DNA from: Candidatus Coprenecus stercoripullorum | GTDB taxonomy: Bacteria > Bacteroidota > Bacteroidia > Bacteroidales > UBA932 | Length of the DNA stretch: 64,000 nt | Direction: 5' to 3' | NCBI GenBank assembly: GCA_018715745.1 | Contig: DVLA01000020.1 | Location: 1 to 64,000, forward strand | Part shown: piece after piece, positions 20,863 through 29,633 of the stretch | How positions within the stretch are numbered: position 1 is the stretch's first letter | How the letters are laid out: every line of letters begins with the position of its first letter | The notes under the pieces: model-generated | What the model was told of the DNA's origin: nothing | Seen by the model: only the letters and a program-made list of their open reading frames with translations | Databases searched by the model: none | Position numbers and translations under genes: made by a program

Positions 20863-22521
20863 TTATCTGATTTTTGCAAATTCGATATCGTTTGCTGCAC
20901 GTGCTGCCAGAGCCTCGCTGCTTTCAGCAATCTTCAAGGCCGCATTGGCTGCATCAGCATTGCCCTGACGGGCCGCAATGACGGCTTTCAGATAATTCTT
21001 GCATGCGCACTTGGCATCGCCGAGAATGCCTGAAGCCGCATCGAGATTGCCTGTAAGGATGTTGGCAAGAGCCTCGTTGAAGCCGCCTTCTCCCTTGAGT
21101 TTTGTCTGTGCATCCGCATACTTGCCGTTAAGAATATCGATAACGGCCATATTGTACTGGGCCTCTTTCAGGCTGCATTTTCCGAACATCTCGGCAGCCT
21201 TTGCGTTATCGCCCTTGCGGAGATATACAACGCCCATTGCATTTGCATAATAAGGGCAGTCCTTTCCGTCCACGTTGGCCAGGGCCGCTTCTGCTTCGGC
21301 AAGTTTGCCCATACGGAGATAGGTGATACCGAGATTGAGGTCGGCGCGGTCGCTGCCGTATTTGTCTATGGCTTTCTGATAAACGGTTATCTTGACGTCA
21401 TTGTCATTTATCAGGGATGCGGCATGGAGAAGAGCTTCCTCGTCGAGTATCTCTATGTTGTCATTTACCAGAGCCACGAGTTCCTCGTCGCTGTAGTTCG
21501 TAAACTCAATGTTGGCGATGAATCTCGCACGACGCAGCTGGGGAAGTATCTCGTCCTTGAGAATGGTGTAGACCTCGGACATGTTCTTTATCTCCCTCTC
21601 ACGTACGGCAGGGTCGCTGTACATTTCAAGAACCCTGAGAATAAGATCCTTGTCCTCGATATTCGAGTTGCTTACAAGTTCCTGGAAGCCGTCCCAGTCC
21701 TCATCCACGTTCCTGCTGTCCACCGTTGTCTCGATAGCCACGTTCTTGTTGTTTATCCTCTTGTTGAACGCATCGGTAGCGGTCTTGGCACGTCTCTCCG
21801 AAAGTTCCGCATTGAAGTCCTCTTTTCCGTCAGGCGAGGCATAGGCTACGATTTCGGTATTCTTGATCGTTCTGCGGCTGTCTTCCTTGAGGTTGGTGAG
21901 GAATTCCTGGAAAGCCTTGATCTCGTCAGTCTTCAGCTGGGAAGGACGGACTGTTGAGCTGTTGATAAGATACAGTATCTGGGCCTCGTTCTGCTCTGCA
22001 ATGACGGGCTGGTAGGCGTCGGGAGCATAGGGAAGAGCCGTTCCTTTCTTGACAAGCATATAAGTGGTATTGGCACCGTCGGCTACCTTGTAGGGAGCTG
22101 CGAAAGGTATCCTTTCATCCTTATATATGACAGTCATTCTGAGTTCGAGATGGCATTTTTCCATACCTTCCACATAGTCGAAAGTGAAATTCCTGGAAAT
22201 CGAGCCGCCAGCCTCGCTTATAGGATAATAATTTCCCGCAACATCCTCACCCTGAAGCATGACAGGTTCCAAAGCGGACTCGCCGCCATCATATACGATG
22301 ACAGGAACCACCTCGACGACAGCTTTAGGATGGAAAAACTTCTCGGGGAACGATACGGTAACACCGGCATTGATCTTGCCTGCCACCACTTCAAGAACCT
22401 GAGGTTCGCATGTGACGGAAACCTGTTCGGCACTCTCGGCCATCTTGGACGGATTACCGCAAGAGGGTGCGAGAAGCCCGGCCAGGGCAATCATCAGAAA
22501 ATTAAAAAATACTCTTTTCAT
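20863..22521 (-). CDS. TPR-containing lipoprotein with OmpA-like domain
   Basis: Lipobox LAGLLAPSCGN; OmpA-like EIVAYASPDGKEDFNAELSERRAKTATDAF; C-terminal TPR-like repeats. Confidence 0.7.
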   Translation of the reverse strand: MKRVFFNFLMIALAGLLAPSCGNPSKMAESAEQVSVTCEPQVLEVVAGKINAGVTVSFPEKFFHPKAVVEVVPVIVYDGGESALEPVMLQGEDVAGNYYPISEAGGSISRNFTFDYVEGMEKCHLELRMTVIYKDERIPFAAPYKVADGANTTYMLVKKGTALPYAPDAYQPVIAEQNEAQILYLINSSTVRPSQLKTDEIKAFQEFLTNLKEDSRRTIKNTEIVAYASPDGKEDFNAELSERRAKTATDAFNKRINNKNVAIETTVDSRNVDEDWDGFQELVSNSNIEDKDLILRVLEMYSDPAVREREIKNMSEVYTILKDEILPQLRRARFIANIEFTNYSDEELVALVNDNIEILDEEALLHAASLINDNDVKITVYQKAIDKYGSDRADLNLGITYLRMGKLAEAEAALANVDGKDCPYYANAMGVVYLRKGDNAKAAEMFGKCSLKEAQYNMAVIDILNGKYADAQTKLKGEGGFNEALANILTGNLDAASGILGDAKCACKNYLKAVIAARQGNADAANAALKIAESSEALAARAANDIEFAKIR

Positions 22522-22573
22522 TTTATTGATATTTAATTACTATGGTCTAACTCATGCTTTTATGTTAATATCG

Positions 22574-22581
22574 CAAATATA
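22574..22581 (-). promoter_or_regulatory. Candidate -7 box (TATATTTG on minus strand) for the TPR/OmpA-like lipoprotein
   Basis: TAnnTTTG match upstream of the start at 22521. Confidence 0.4.
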
Positions 22582-22633
22582 ATCAATATTTCGGATTTTA
22601 TACAGGATTTACGAAAAGAGTGCCAAAAAATGG

Positions 22634-22641
22634 TATCTTTG
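22634..22641 (+). promoter_or_regulatory. Candidate -7 box (TATCTTTG) for the sigma-54 activator
   Basis: TAnnTTTG 5 nt upstream of ATG 22647; supports 22647 rather than GTG 22620 as start. Confidence 0.6.
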
Positions 22642-22646
22642 CGGAC

Positions 22647-23834
22647 ATGGATCTAAACGAAGTCAAAAACCGTTTCGGCATAATAGGCAACGATGCGAGG
22701 CTCAACAGGGCGCTCGACACGGCAATACAGATTGCCGGCACAGATCTGTCAGTACTGATCACAGGGGAAAGCGGAGTAGGTAAAGAAGTGATACCTAAAG
22801 TAATACATGCTTTCAGCCCGAGGAAGCACAATACATATATAGCCATCAACTGCGGAGCTATTCCGGAAGGCACCATAGAATCCGAACTGTTCGGGCATGA
22901 AAAAGGTTCCTTTACAGGGGCGAACGAGGCAAGGAAAGGCTATTTCGAAGTGGCCGACGGGGGGACCATCTTTCTGGACGAGGTCGGCGAACTTCCGCTC
23001 TCCACACAGGTCAGGCTGCTTAGAGTGCTGGAAACCGGCGAATTCATAAGGGTCGGTTCCTCCAGGACCCAAAAGACAAATGTCAGGGTCATTGCAGCCT
23101 CGAATATAAATTTCATGCATGCCATCAATTCGGGAAAATTCAGGGAAGACCTCTACTACAGGCTGAATGCCGTTCCGATCTCCATACCTCCGCTCAGGGA
23201 AAGGAGAAATGACATTCACCTGCTGTTCATGAAGTTTGCGCTTGACTTCGCAGACAAATACAACATGCCGGCAATAAGGCTTACTCCGGAGGCACGGGAA
23301 ATAATCGAAAATTACCGCTGGCCGGGCAACATACGGCAACTCAAGAATGTGGCAGAGCAGATGTCGGTGCTCGAAAGCGAGCGCACCGTAAGCGGGGAAG
23401 CCGCATCCAGGTATCTTCCAGCCGACACTCCGGATGCTTTTCCGGTAAAAGTAGGGCAAGGCGGCTCGGCCGACAGGGACGGACTTACGGACAGGGATAT
23501 CATATTCAAAATCCTGTTTCAGCTCAGACAGGAAGTAGACGAGCTGAAAGCGGCCGTGGAAGGCAGGGACCCCGCAGACCGGACAACCCTGCTGTCAGCC
23601 GACAGCCACAACCTGCCGGTGAAGATGGCAGACACTCCTGCAAACATACCTATTATAGTCAGTCCCGACATAATAGAGGAACATGATACCGGCCGTACGA
23701 TTAAGGACGTAAACTCGGAAATGATAAAAAAGGCGCTGGCAAAGCATGAAGGCCGCCGCAAAGCGGCTGCGGCAGAGCTGGGAATATCCGAAAGGACCCT
23801 ATACAGGAAAATAAAGGAATTGCATTTAGAATAG
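22647..23834 (+). CDS. Sigma-54-dependent transcriptional activator lacking a receiver domain (AAA+ and Fis-type HTH)
   Basis: GESGVGKEVIPK Walker A, GSFTGA loop, GGTIFLDEVGELP, RWPGNIRQLKN, C-terminal HTH RKAAAAELGISERTLYRKIKEL. Confidence 0.93.
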   Translation: MDLNEVKNRFGIIGNDARLNRALDTAIQIAGTDLSVLITGESGVGKEVIPKVIHAFSPRKHNTYIAINCGAIPEGTIESELFGHEKGSFTGANEARKGYFEVADGGTIFLDEVGELPLSTQVRLLRVLETGEFIRVGSSRTQKTNVRVIAASNINFMHAINSGKFREDLYYRLNAVPISIPPLRERRNDIHLLFMKFALDFADKYNMPAIRLTPEAREIIENYRWPGNIRQLKNVAEQMSVLESERTVSGEAASRYLPADTPDAFPVKVGQGGSADRDGLTDRDIIFKILFQLRQEVDELKAAVEGRDPADRTTLLSADSHNLPVKMADTPANIPIIVSPDIIEEHDTGRTIKDVNSEMIKKALAKHEGRRKAAAAELGISERTLYRKIKELHLE

Positions 23835-23838
23835 GACT

Positions 23839-24345
23839 ATGGGCAAAATCATCCATTCATTGGCCGCTGCGGCCCTCGCATGCCTGCTGTCAGCATGCGG
23901 AATCTACTCTTTCTCCGGAACATCCATACAGCCGGACGTCAAGACCATCGCAGTAGAATATTTCCAGAACAATGCCATGAGAGTCAATCCTTCCCTGAGC
24001 GCATCGCTTTCGGAAGCCCTTATAGACCAATACAGAAGGCTGACAGACCTGGACATTGTCAGCGAAAACGGGGATCTCAACGTGTCAGGGGAAATAATCG
24101 GCTACGATACTCGTCCCACTGCCGTTACTGCAGATGAAGTGGCCTCGCAGAACAGGCTGACGGTAACAGTCAAGGTTTACTTCACCAACAGGCTGCATCC
24201 TGAAGAGGACTTTGAAAAAAGTTTTTCGGCCTACGCCGACTACGACTCCATGCAGCTTCTCGATGCCGTCGAAGGTTCTCTTTGTGAGGATATCATAGAC
24301 ATACTAATCGAGGATATTTTCAACGCCACCGTCGCAAACTGGTAA
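23839..24345 (+). CDS. LptE family LPS-assembly lipoprotein
   Basis: Lipobox LACLLSACGIYSFSG and SLSEALIDQYRRLTDLDIVSENGDLNVSGEI, as in Bacteroidota LptE. Confidence 0.8.
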   Translation: MGKIIHSLAAAALACLLSACGIYSFSGTSIQPDVKTIAVEYFQNNAMRVNPSLSASLSEALIDQYRRLTDLDIVSENGDLNVSGEIIGYDTRPTAVTADEVASQNRLTVTVKVYFTNRLHPEEDFEKSFSAYADYDSMQLLDAVEGSLCEDIIDILIEDIFNATVANW

Positions 24346-24350
24346 GGACT

Positions 24351-24920
24351 ATGGATATAATGGAAATATCCTCGATGCCGTTGCCCGAACTGGAGAGAAC
24401 GGTCTCACAGTACCCGTGGTTTTCATTTGCAAGGCTGGAGCTGTGCAGGAAAATGTCCGCCCTCGGGGAGGAACACCGCAGGGAATGCCTGAAAAACGCC
24501 GCCCCGTTCATGGACCTGAACAGAAAGATTCTAAGGGATTGTTACAGAATTTCCGTCTCAGGGAGGCAGGAAACCGGGCCCTCATCCCGGAAACAGGCAT
24601 CCGCACCTGCCGCCAGCATCATAATCTCAGGCGGAGACTACTTCTCCAAAGCCGATTTCGATGAATTGCTCAAAGACGGCAGCACTTCCGCAATAGAAAG
24701 GGCCGGCTCAATGAAAATCAGGAATCAGGCGGCAACTGAAATTGCCGACGACGGCGTATTCGATGATCCGTCGTTTTTCACCGAAACCCTTGCCGGCATA
24801 TACGCAGACCAGGGGCTATTCGACAAGGCTTATGAAGTTTATGACAAACTAATTTTGCTATATCCGGAAAAAAGTGCTTACTTTGCATCCCTTAAAAATG
24901 AGATGAAGAAACAATTATAA
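24351..24920 (+). CDS. Conserved hypothetical protein with C-terminal TPR-like segment
   Basis: ORF between lptE-like and secG; FTETLAGIYADQGLFDKAYEVYDKLILLYPEKSAYFASL. Confidence 0.65.
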   Translation: MDIMEISSMPLPELERTVSQYPWFSFARLELCRKMSALGEEHRRECLKNAAPFMDLNRKILRDCYRISVSGRQETGPSSRKQASAPAASIIISGGDYFSKADFDELLKDGSTSAIERAGSMKIRNQAATEIADDGVFDDPSFFTETLAGIYADQGLFDKAYEVYDKLILLYPEKSAYFASLKNEMKKQL

Positions 24921-24922
24921 TT

Positions 24923-25282
24923 ATGTATATAGCTATTTCGATACTGATCATAATCGCAAGCCTCCTTCTTACATTCATTGTGCTTATACAGAATTCGAAA
25001 GGTGGCGGGCTTGCCGCTAACTTCACTTCCGGGAACCAGACTTTCGGAGTACGCCAGACTGCCGACTTTCTCGAAAAGGCCACATGGACCCTTGCCATAA
25101 TAATCCTTGTACTGTGTGTGGCAGCATCCGCATTCGCACACAACAGGGGAAAGCAGGGCAACAACACGGTAATAAACAAAATCGAGCAGACGCAGTCCAC
25201 TCAGGGACAGCCCGAATTCCCTTCCGCACTGCCCTTACAGCAAGGCGAACCGGCAAGCCCGACTGCAGCTCCGGAAGAATAG
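24923..25282 (+). CDS. secG: Preprotein translocase subunit SecG
   Basis: Two TM segments with LTFIVLIQNSKGGGLAANF SecG motif. Confidence 0.93.
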   Translation: MYIAISILIIIASLLLTFIVLIQNSKGGGLAANFTSGNQTFGVRQTADFLEKATWTLAIIILVLCVAASAFAHNRGKQGNNTVINKIEQTQSTQGQPEFPSALPLQQGEPASPTAAPEE

Positions 25283-25301
25283 AGCCGGCTCAGATACAGG
25301 A

Positions 25302-25327
25302 CGGGGAACGGTCATCCCCGTTTTTTT
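25302..25327 (+). terminator. Intrinsic terminator after secG
   Basis: CGGGGA-ACGGTCA-TCCCCG stem followed by TTTTTTT. Confidence 0.85.
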
Positions 25328-25337
25328 AAAAATTTTA

Positions 25338-25405
25338 TACCTTGCATTACAAGGTATTGTAATAATTAATATATTTGCCATGTAAAAATACCATGCCAGG
25401 CATGG
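25338..25405 (+). promoter_or_regulatory. Candidate operator/promoter of the PspC-PadR-PspC operon
   Basis: TACCTTG-catta-CAAGGTA (25338-25356), -7 box TATATTTG (25370-25377), CCATGCC-a-GGCATGG (25391-25405). Confidence 0.6.
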
Positions 25406-25428
25406 ATGAGTTATAAAAACAACAGATT

Positions 25429-26007
25429 ATGAAACGGATTTTAAATGTCGCCATCGGCGGCAGGAGTTTCATCATGGATGAAGACGCCTGCGACAAACTG
25501 CGCGACTATCTTGAAACATTCAAGGATAAGGCCAGGATGGGCTACTACACCGATGAGGTTATGGACGAACTTGAAATGAGAATTGCCGAAATCTTTACGG
25601 AATGTCTCAGGAGCTCCAGGCAGGATGTGGTGGATATGGCGCTCGTGGAGAAAATAATAGCACAGCTCGGCATGCCGGACGGCAGCGAAGGCGGCCCGGA
25701 CGAAGGGTACACAGTACATGACAGGGGCGAGAAACGGGAGCCATGGGCAGGGAAACGGCTTTTCAGGGACCCGGACTCACGCATAATAGGCGGGGTCTGC
25801 TCCGGACTTGCAGCATATTTTGACATAGACACGCTGCTTGTACGGGTCCTTGCGGTCTTCCTGCTGCTTTGCGGGTCGTCAGGATTCTGGATATATGTCA
25901 TACTGTGGATAGCAATGCCGGTTGCAAGGACAGCCACCGACAAGTGCATGATGCGGGGGCTTCCCCTGACAATCGCCAACCTGAGACGGTTTTCTAATCC
26001 CAAATAG
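25429..26007 (+). CDS. PspC domain-containing protein
   Basis: KRLFRDPDSRIIGGVCSGLAAYFDIDTLLVRVLAVFLLL PspC motif. Confidence 0.9.
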   Translation: MKRILNVAIGGRSFIMDEDACDKLRDYLETFKDKARMGYYTDEVMDELEMRIAEIFTECLRSSRQDVVDMALVEKIIAQLGMPDGSEGGPDEGYTVHDRGEKREPWAGKRLFRDPDSRIIGGVCSGLAAYFDIDTLLVRVLAVFLLLCGSSGFWIYVILWIAMPVARTATDKCMMRGLPLTIANLRRFSNPK

Positions 26008-26015
26008 ATACGGCC

Positions 26016-26354
26016 ATGGAAATCTACAGCAACAGTATAGAAAACGTAAAGGCCCAGATGCGAAAAGGGGTAATCGAATACTGCATCCTGAGCATCCTCG
26101 ACAAAAAGGATTCATACGCCTCATCTTTGATAGAAGAGCTCAAGAAGGCGCACATGATTGTCGTAGAAGGGACAATATACCCCCTGCTCATCCGCCAGAA
26201 AAACCAGGGGCTGCTCAGTTACAGATGGGAGGAATCGCCGCAAGGCCCTCCGAGAAAATATTATGCCATTACGGAAAAAGGGAGGGAAGCCCTGAGGGAA
26301 ATGGACGCAGCCTGGAATGAAATAGTAGACACAATCAAATATTTAAGACAGTAG
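26016..26354 (+). CDS. PadR family transcriptional regulator
   Basis: KGVIEYCILSILDKKDSYASSLIEELKKAHMIVVEGTIYPLLIRQKNQGLLSYRWEESPQGPPRKYYAITEKGREAL. Confidence 0.93.
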   Translation: MEIYSNSIENVKAQMRKGVIEYCILSILDKKDSYASSLIEELKKAHMIVVEGTIYPLLIRQKNQGLLSYRWEESPQGPPRKYYAITEKGREALREMDAAWNEIVDTIKYLRQ

Positions 26355-26360
26355 CATACC

Positions 26361-27833
26361 ATGGACAAAAAAATTAAGGCCAGCATAGGAAAGATGGCAT
26401 TCAGCCTCGATGCCGCAGCATATACCAAACTTGAGGAATACCTCGGTGAGCTTTCCGCACATTATGAAGGGAAGGCCGGCGGAAAGGACATAGTGTCCGG
26501 CATAGAGGAAAGGATAGCCGAGATTCTCACGGAAAGGGGATTCAAAGACAAAACCGTAACCGAGAGTGCAATAGACGAGATAATATTCACACTGGGAAAG
26601 GCGGATGACATAGACGGAGGTGATCCGTCGCAGGAAAACGGAAAGAAGATACGGAGAAGGCTGTACAGGGATACCGGAAACAGAATCATAGCGGGAGTAT
26701 GCTCCGGACTGGGAAATTACTTCAACATTGATCCCATAATATTCCGCCTGGTTTTCGCAGTCACAGGCATAGCCTGCCTTTTCAGTGACTGGGAGGCGTT
26801 ATGGATACTGCTGCTCCTGTATCCCGTACTCTGTATTATCATGCCCGCTGCAAGGACCTCCGCCCAGAAATGTGAAATGTACGGGCGGAAACAGTCTATC
26901 AGGGGAATAGAGGAAAGTATAGAAAACGGACGGCACGACTCCGGCCGGCAGGACGGCTTCGGGAAAACCGCCGGCAGGATATTCACATTCCTGATAGGGC
27001 TGATACTGTTCTGCATAGGTGTTTCAGGCATTACGGCAACAATACTCCTGCTGTTCGGAATCTCGATATGGAGCATCGCCATCCCTGCCGGGCTGGCCGG
27101 CTGGATTTCCGCTTTCGGATGCATATCAAGAGGGACGGCAATACTTGCAGAAGTCTTCCTCGGCCTTTCCGTATCCCTCATCTTCATAGGCATGACCTAC
27201 GGAGGTGTCATGATGCTGTTCGGCCTGCGGTCTCCCAAATGGAAACCCGGACTGATAATATTCGCCATGTGGCTGCTTTCCGTAATCGGGCTCGCGGCAA
27301 TAGTCACAATATCTTCCGTAAGGCAGCCCGTATTCCGGGACAGCATTGCCGTAGGCAAAAGCGAAAGTCTGCCGAGAAGAGACACCCTGTACATAGAACT
27401 TGCCGGCAGCGGGCAATGGAAATCCGAGAAAGCCGTGATAGATGCTGACCGGAACGAATTCAATATAATGTTCTTTAAGGAAGGAAAAGAACCGGAAATC
27501 ATATTCTATCCCAAAATAAGGCTCTCGCAGAGCGACAGATACAGAGCGGCAACGGAAATCTTCGTCTCTACGGAGGAACTACGCAGGCGCCCTGCTTCGC
27601 TTGCCGACTTCGGGAATGGCGGCAACATGGATTTTTATTCGATAAAGGGTGACACACTGGTCCTCAAGCCGCAGATCATAAGCAAGAAAAAGGCCCTTAC
27701 CGATATAGACAGAATGGTCAGAATCAGGACGGACGAGAATGTGACAGTTATAATTCCGGAGCCTGTACGCCACCAGTTCGACAGGTCACTGGAATTTTCG
27801 AGTTTCGGATATCTGCTGACAGATATTTTCTGA
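26361..27833 (+). CDS. PspC domain-containing multi-pass membrane protein
   Basis: RRLYRDTGNRIIAGVCSGLGNYFNIDPIIFRLVFAVTG followed by several TM helices. Confidence 0.88.
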   Translation: MDKKIKASIGKMAFSLDAAAYTKLEEYLGELSAHYEGKAGGKDIVSGIEERIAEILTERGFKDKTVTESAIDEIIFTLGKADDIDGGDPSQENGKKIRRRLYRDTGNRIIAGVCSGLGNYFNIDPIIFRLVFAVTGIACLFSDWEALWILLLLYPVLCIIMPAARTSAQKCEMYGRKQSIRGIEESIENGRHDSGRQDGFGKTAGRIFTFLIGLILFCIGVSGITATILLLFGISIWSIAIPAGLAGWISAFGCISRGTAILAEVFLGLSVSLIFIGMTYGGVMMLFGLRSPKWKPGLIIFAMWLLSVIGLAAIVTISSVRQPVFRDSIAVGKSESLPRRDTLYIELAGSGQWKSEKAVIDADRNEFNIMFFKEGKEPEIIFYPKIRLSQSDRYRAATEIFVSTEELRRRPASLADFGNGGNMDFYSIKGDTLVLKPQIISKKKALTDIDRMVRIRTDENVTVIIPEPVRHQFDRSLEFSSFGYLLTDIF

Positions 27834-27846
27834 TACAGGTACAACT

Positions 27847-28726
27847 AAAAAATACAGGATTATTTTAACGGTAAGAAAATTACTAGTAACTTGCGGCTGT
27901 CTCATGCGAAGGCGAGAAACCGGAACCGGGTCCCGATCCGGACGGAGGTTCTACACAGACGCCGGAATTTACCATACTGGACGAATCAATTGAAGACATA
28001 CCTTTGGAAGGGGGACAGATTATCGTACGCTACAAATTTGAAAACCGCCCTGAAGGGGAATTTTCCACAAGCCTTCCCGAAGGCCACTGGGTGTCAAACT
28101 TCTATGTCGTATCCGATACGTCTTTCTCTTTCAACATCCAGAAGAACATGGTACGCCCCCGCTCGGTAAAGTTTGCAATACAGTATACCGAATCCGACGG
28201 CAGCAGAATATATGTCGACAGCCTGACCGTCTCCCAGGGAGGCAACGACGCGGATGTCATAATAGAAGCCAAGAACCTTACGGGAGAATATTATTCCGAA
28301 GCTGGAATTTCGCCGAACCCGAACTACTATACCTGGGTGTCTGACCTGGGCCTGTGGGTCAAGGATTCGGAAGGCATCAATTTCGACATTTACGGGCCCA
28401 TACCGGAAAAAGAACAGGTAACCATAAACGGGAGTGTAAGAGACATTATCAAAACCCTTCCCGAAGGGACCTATTACTACGCCGCCGGTTCCTATGAATA
28501 TTATACTTTCTCGGAATATTCCTTCTACGGAGTATATACAGGGAGTCATACCTCAGGCCAGTTCGGATATGATCCACGCGTAGCTATTACGGGCGGAGAA
28601 CTCACCATTACGCACCTCGACTCAGAGGGCAGGGAAGTCAGCCTGAATGCCAGCGTTACCGGTGAGGACGGGAAAGTATACATGCTGACCTTTACAGGTC
28701 CTCTCACGAGATTCCTCTATTATTGA
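27847..28726 (+). pseudogene. Secreted lipoprotein gene with out-of-frame signal peptide (frameshift and missing ATG) or sequencing error
   Basis: Mature frame reads upstream to LAAVSC-EGEKPEPGPDPDGG and then TAA at 27887; KKYRIILTVRKLLV is encoded in the neighbouring frame. Track ORF 28004-28726 begins at an internal TTG. Confidence 0.6.
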
Positions 28727-28764
28727 CAAGGACGGCGGGCAACACAAGCCCGATAAGACCATAG

Positions 28765-28800
28765 AAGTGCTGCAACTGCCGGTTGCGGCACTTTGTTTAT
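28765..28800 (+). terminator. Intrinsic-type hairpin
   Basis: 12-bp stem AAGTGCTGCAAC-tgccg-GTTGCGGCACTT followed by a T-rich tract. Confidence 0.65.
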
Positions 28801-28820
28801 AACCGAAATTAAATTTTATC

Positions 28821-28828
28821 TATCTTTG
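28821..28828 (+). promoter_or_regulatory. Candidate -7 box (TATCTTTG) for rsmA
   Basis: TAnnTTTG 7 nt upstream of the ATG at 28836. Confidence 0.6.
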
Positions 28829-28835
28829 TTCCGAT

Positions 28836-29633
28836 ATGTACGTTAGGGCGAAAAAGGCATTGGGGCAGCACTTCCTTCACGACGGGGAAAAGGCGCGAGC
28901 CATAGTGCAGTCCCTGATGGATGCCGTTTCACCGGACAGTCCGGTTGCATACGGGGGAAAGTCCAATGTCCTGGAAGTCGGGCCAGGGACAGGGGCCCTG
29001 ACGAAATACCTCCTTGAAGAACGGAACATAACACTGAAAGCCGTAGAGATAGATTCCGAATCGATTGAGTTCCTGCATACCATGTACCCGGAACTGCCCG
29101 TAATCCGGGCGGACTTCCTGAAACTCGACCCGGACAGCATATTCCCCGGCATGCAATTCTGCATAATAGGGAACTTCCCTTACAACATATCGTCACAGAT
29201 ATTTTTCAGAATTATCGATTACAGGGACAGAATCCCGTTTGCAGTAGGCATGGTACAGAAAGAAGTCGCCGAAAGGCTTGCCTCCCCGCCCGGCTGCAAA
29301 GCATACGGGATACTGTCAGTACTTCTCCAGGCCTGGTATGACATAGAATACCTTTTTACAGTTGAACCGTCGGCATTCACCCCTCCACCCAAAGTACGGT
29401 CGGCGGTAATCCGCATAAGGAGGAACGGGCGCAAATCCCTCGACTGTGACGGGGCGCTTTTCAAAAGGGTCATCAAAACCGCTTTCAACCAGCGCCGTAA
29501 AACCATACGCAATTCCACGAAACAGCTTGCGGGCGAATATACTTTAGAAGATACGCCATTATCCGAAATGCGGCCCGAGCAGTTGTCAGTGGAGCAATTC
29601 ATCGAACTCACAAATAAATTCAAACATTTATGA
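28836..29633 (+). CDS. rsmA: 16S rRNA (adenine1518-N6/adenine1519-N6)-dimethyltransferase
   Basis: KALGQHFLHD, VLEVGPGTGALT, IIGNFPYNISSQIFF motifs. Confidence 0.96.
   Translation: MYVRAKKALGQHFLHDGEKARAIVQSLMDAVSPDSPVAYGGKSNVLEVGPGTGALTKYLLEERNITLKAVEIDSESIEFLHTMYPELPVIRADFLKLDPDSIFPGMQFCIIGNFPYNISSQIFFRIIDYRDRIPFAVGMVQKEVAERLASPPGCKAYGILSVLLQAWYDIEYLFTVEPSAFTPPPKVRSAVIRIRRNGRKSLDCDGALFKRVIKTAFNQRRKTIRNSTKQLAGEYTLEDTPLSEMRPEQLSVEQFIELTNKFKHL

Noticed and set aside
27891-28169. 92-aa plus ORF over the lipoprotein signal region
   Set aside because: Translation is Arg-rich out-of-frame sequence; the other frame carries the lipobox and beta-rich protein.
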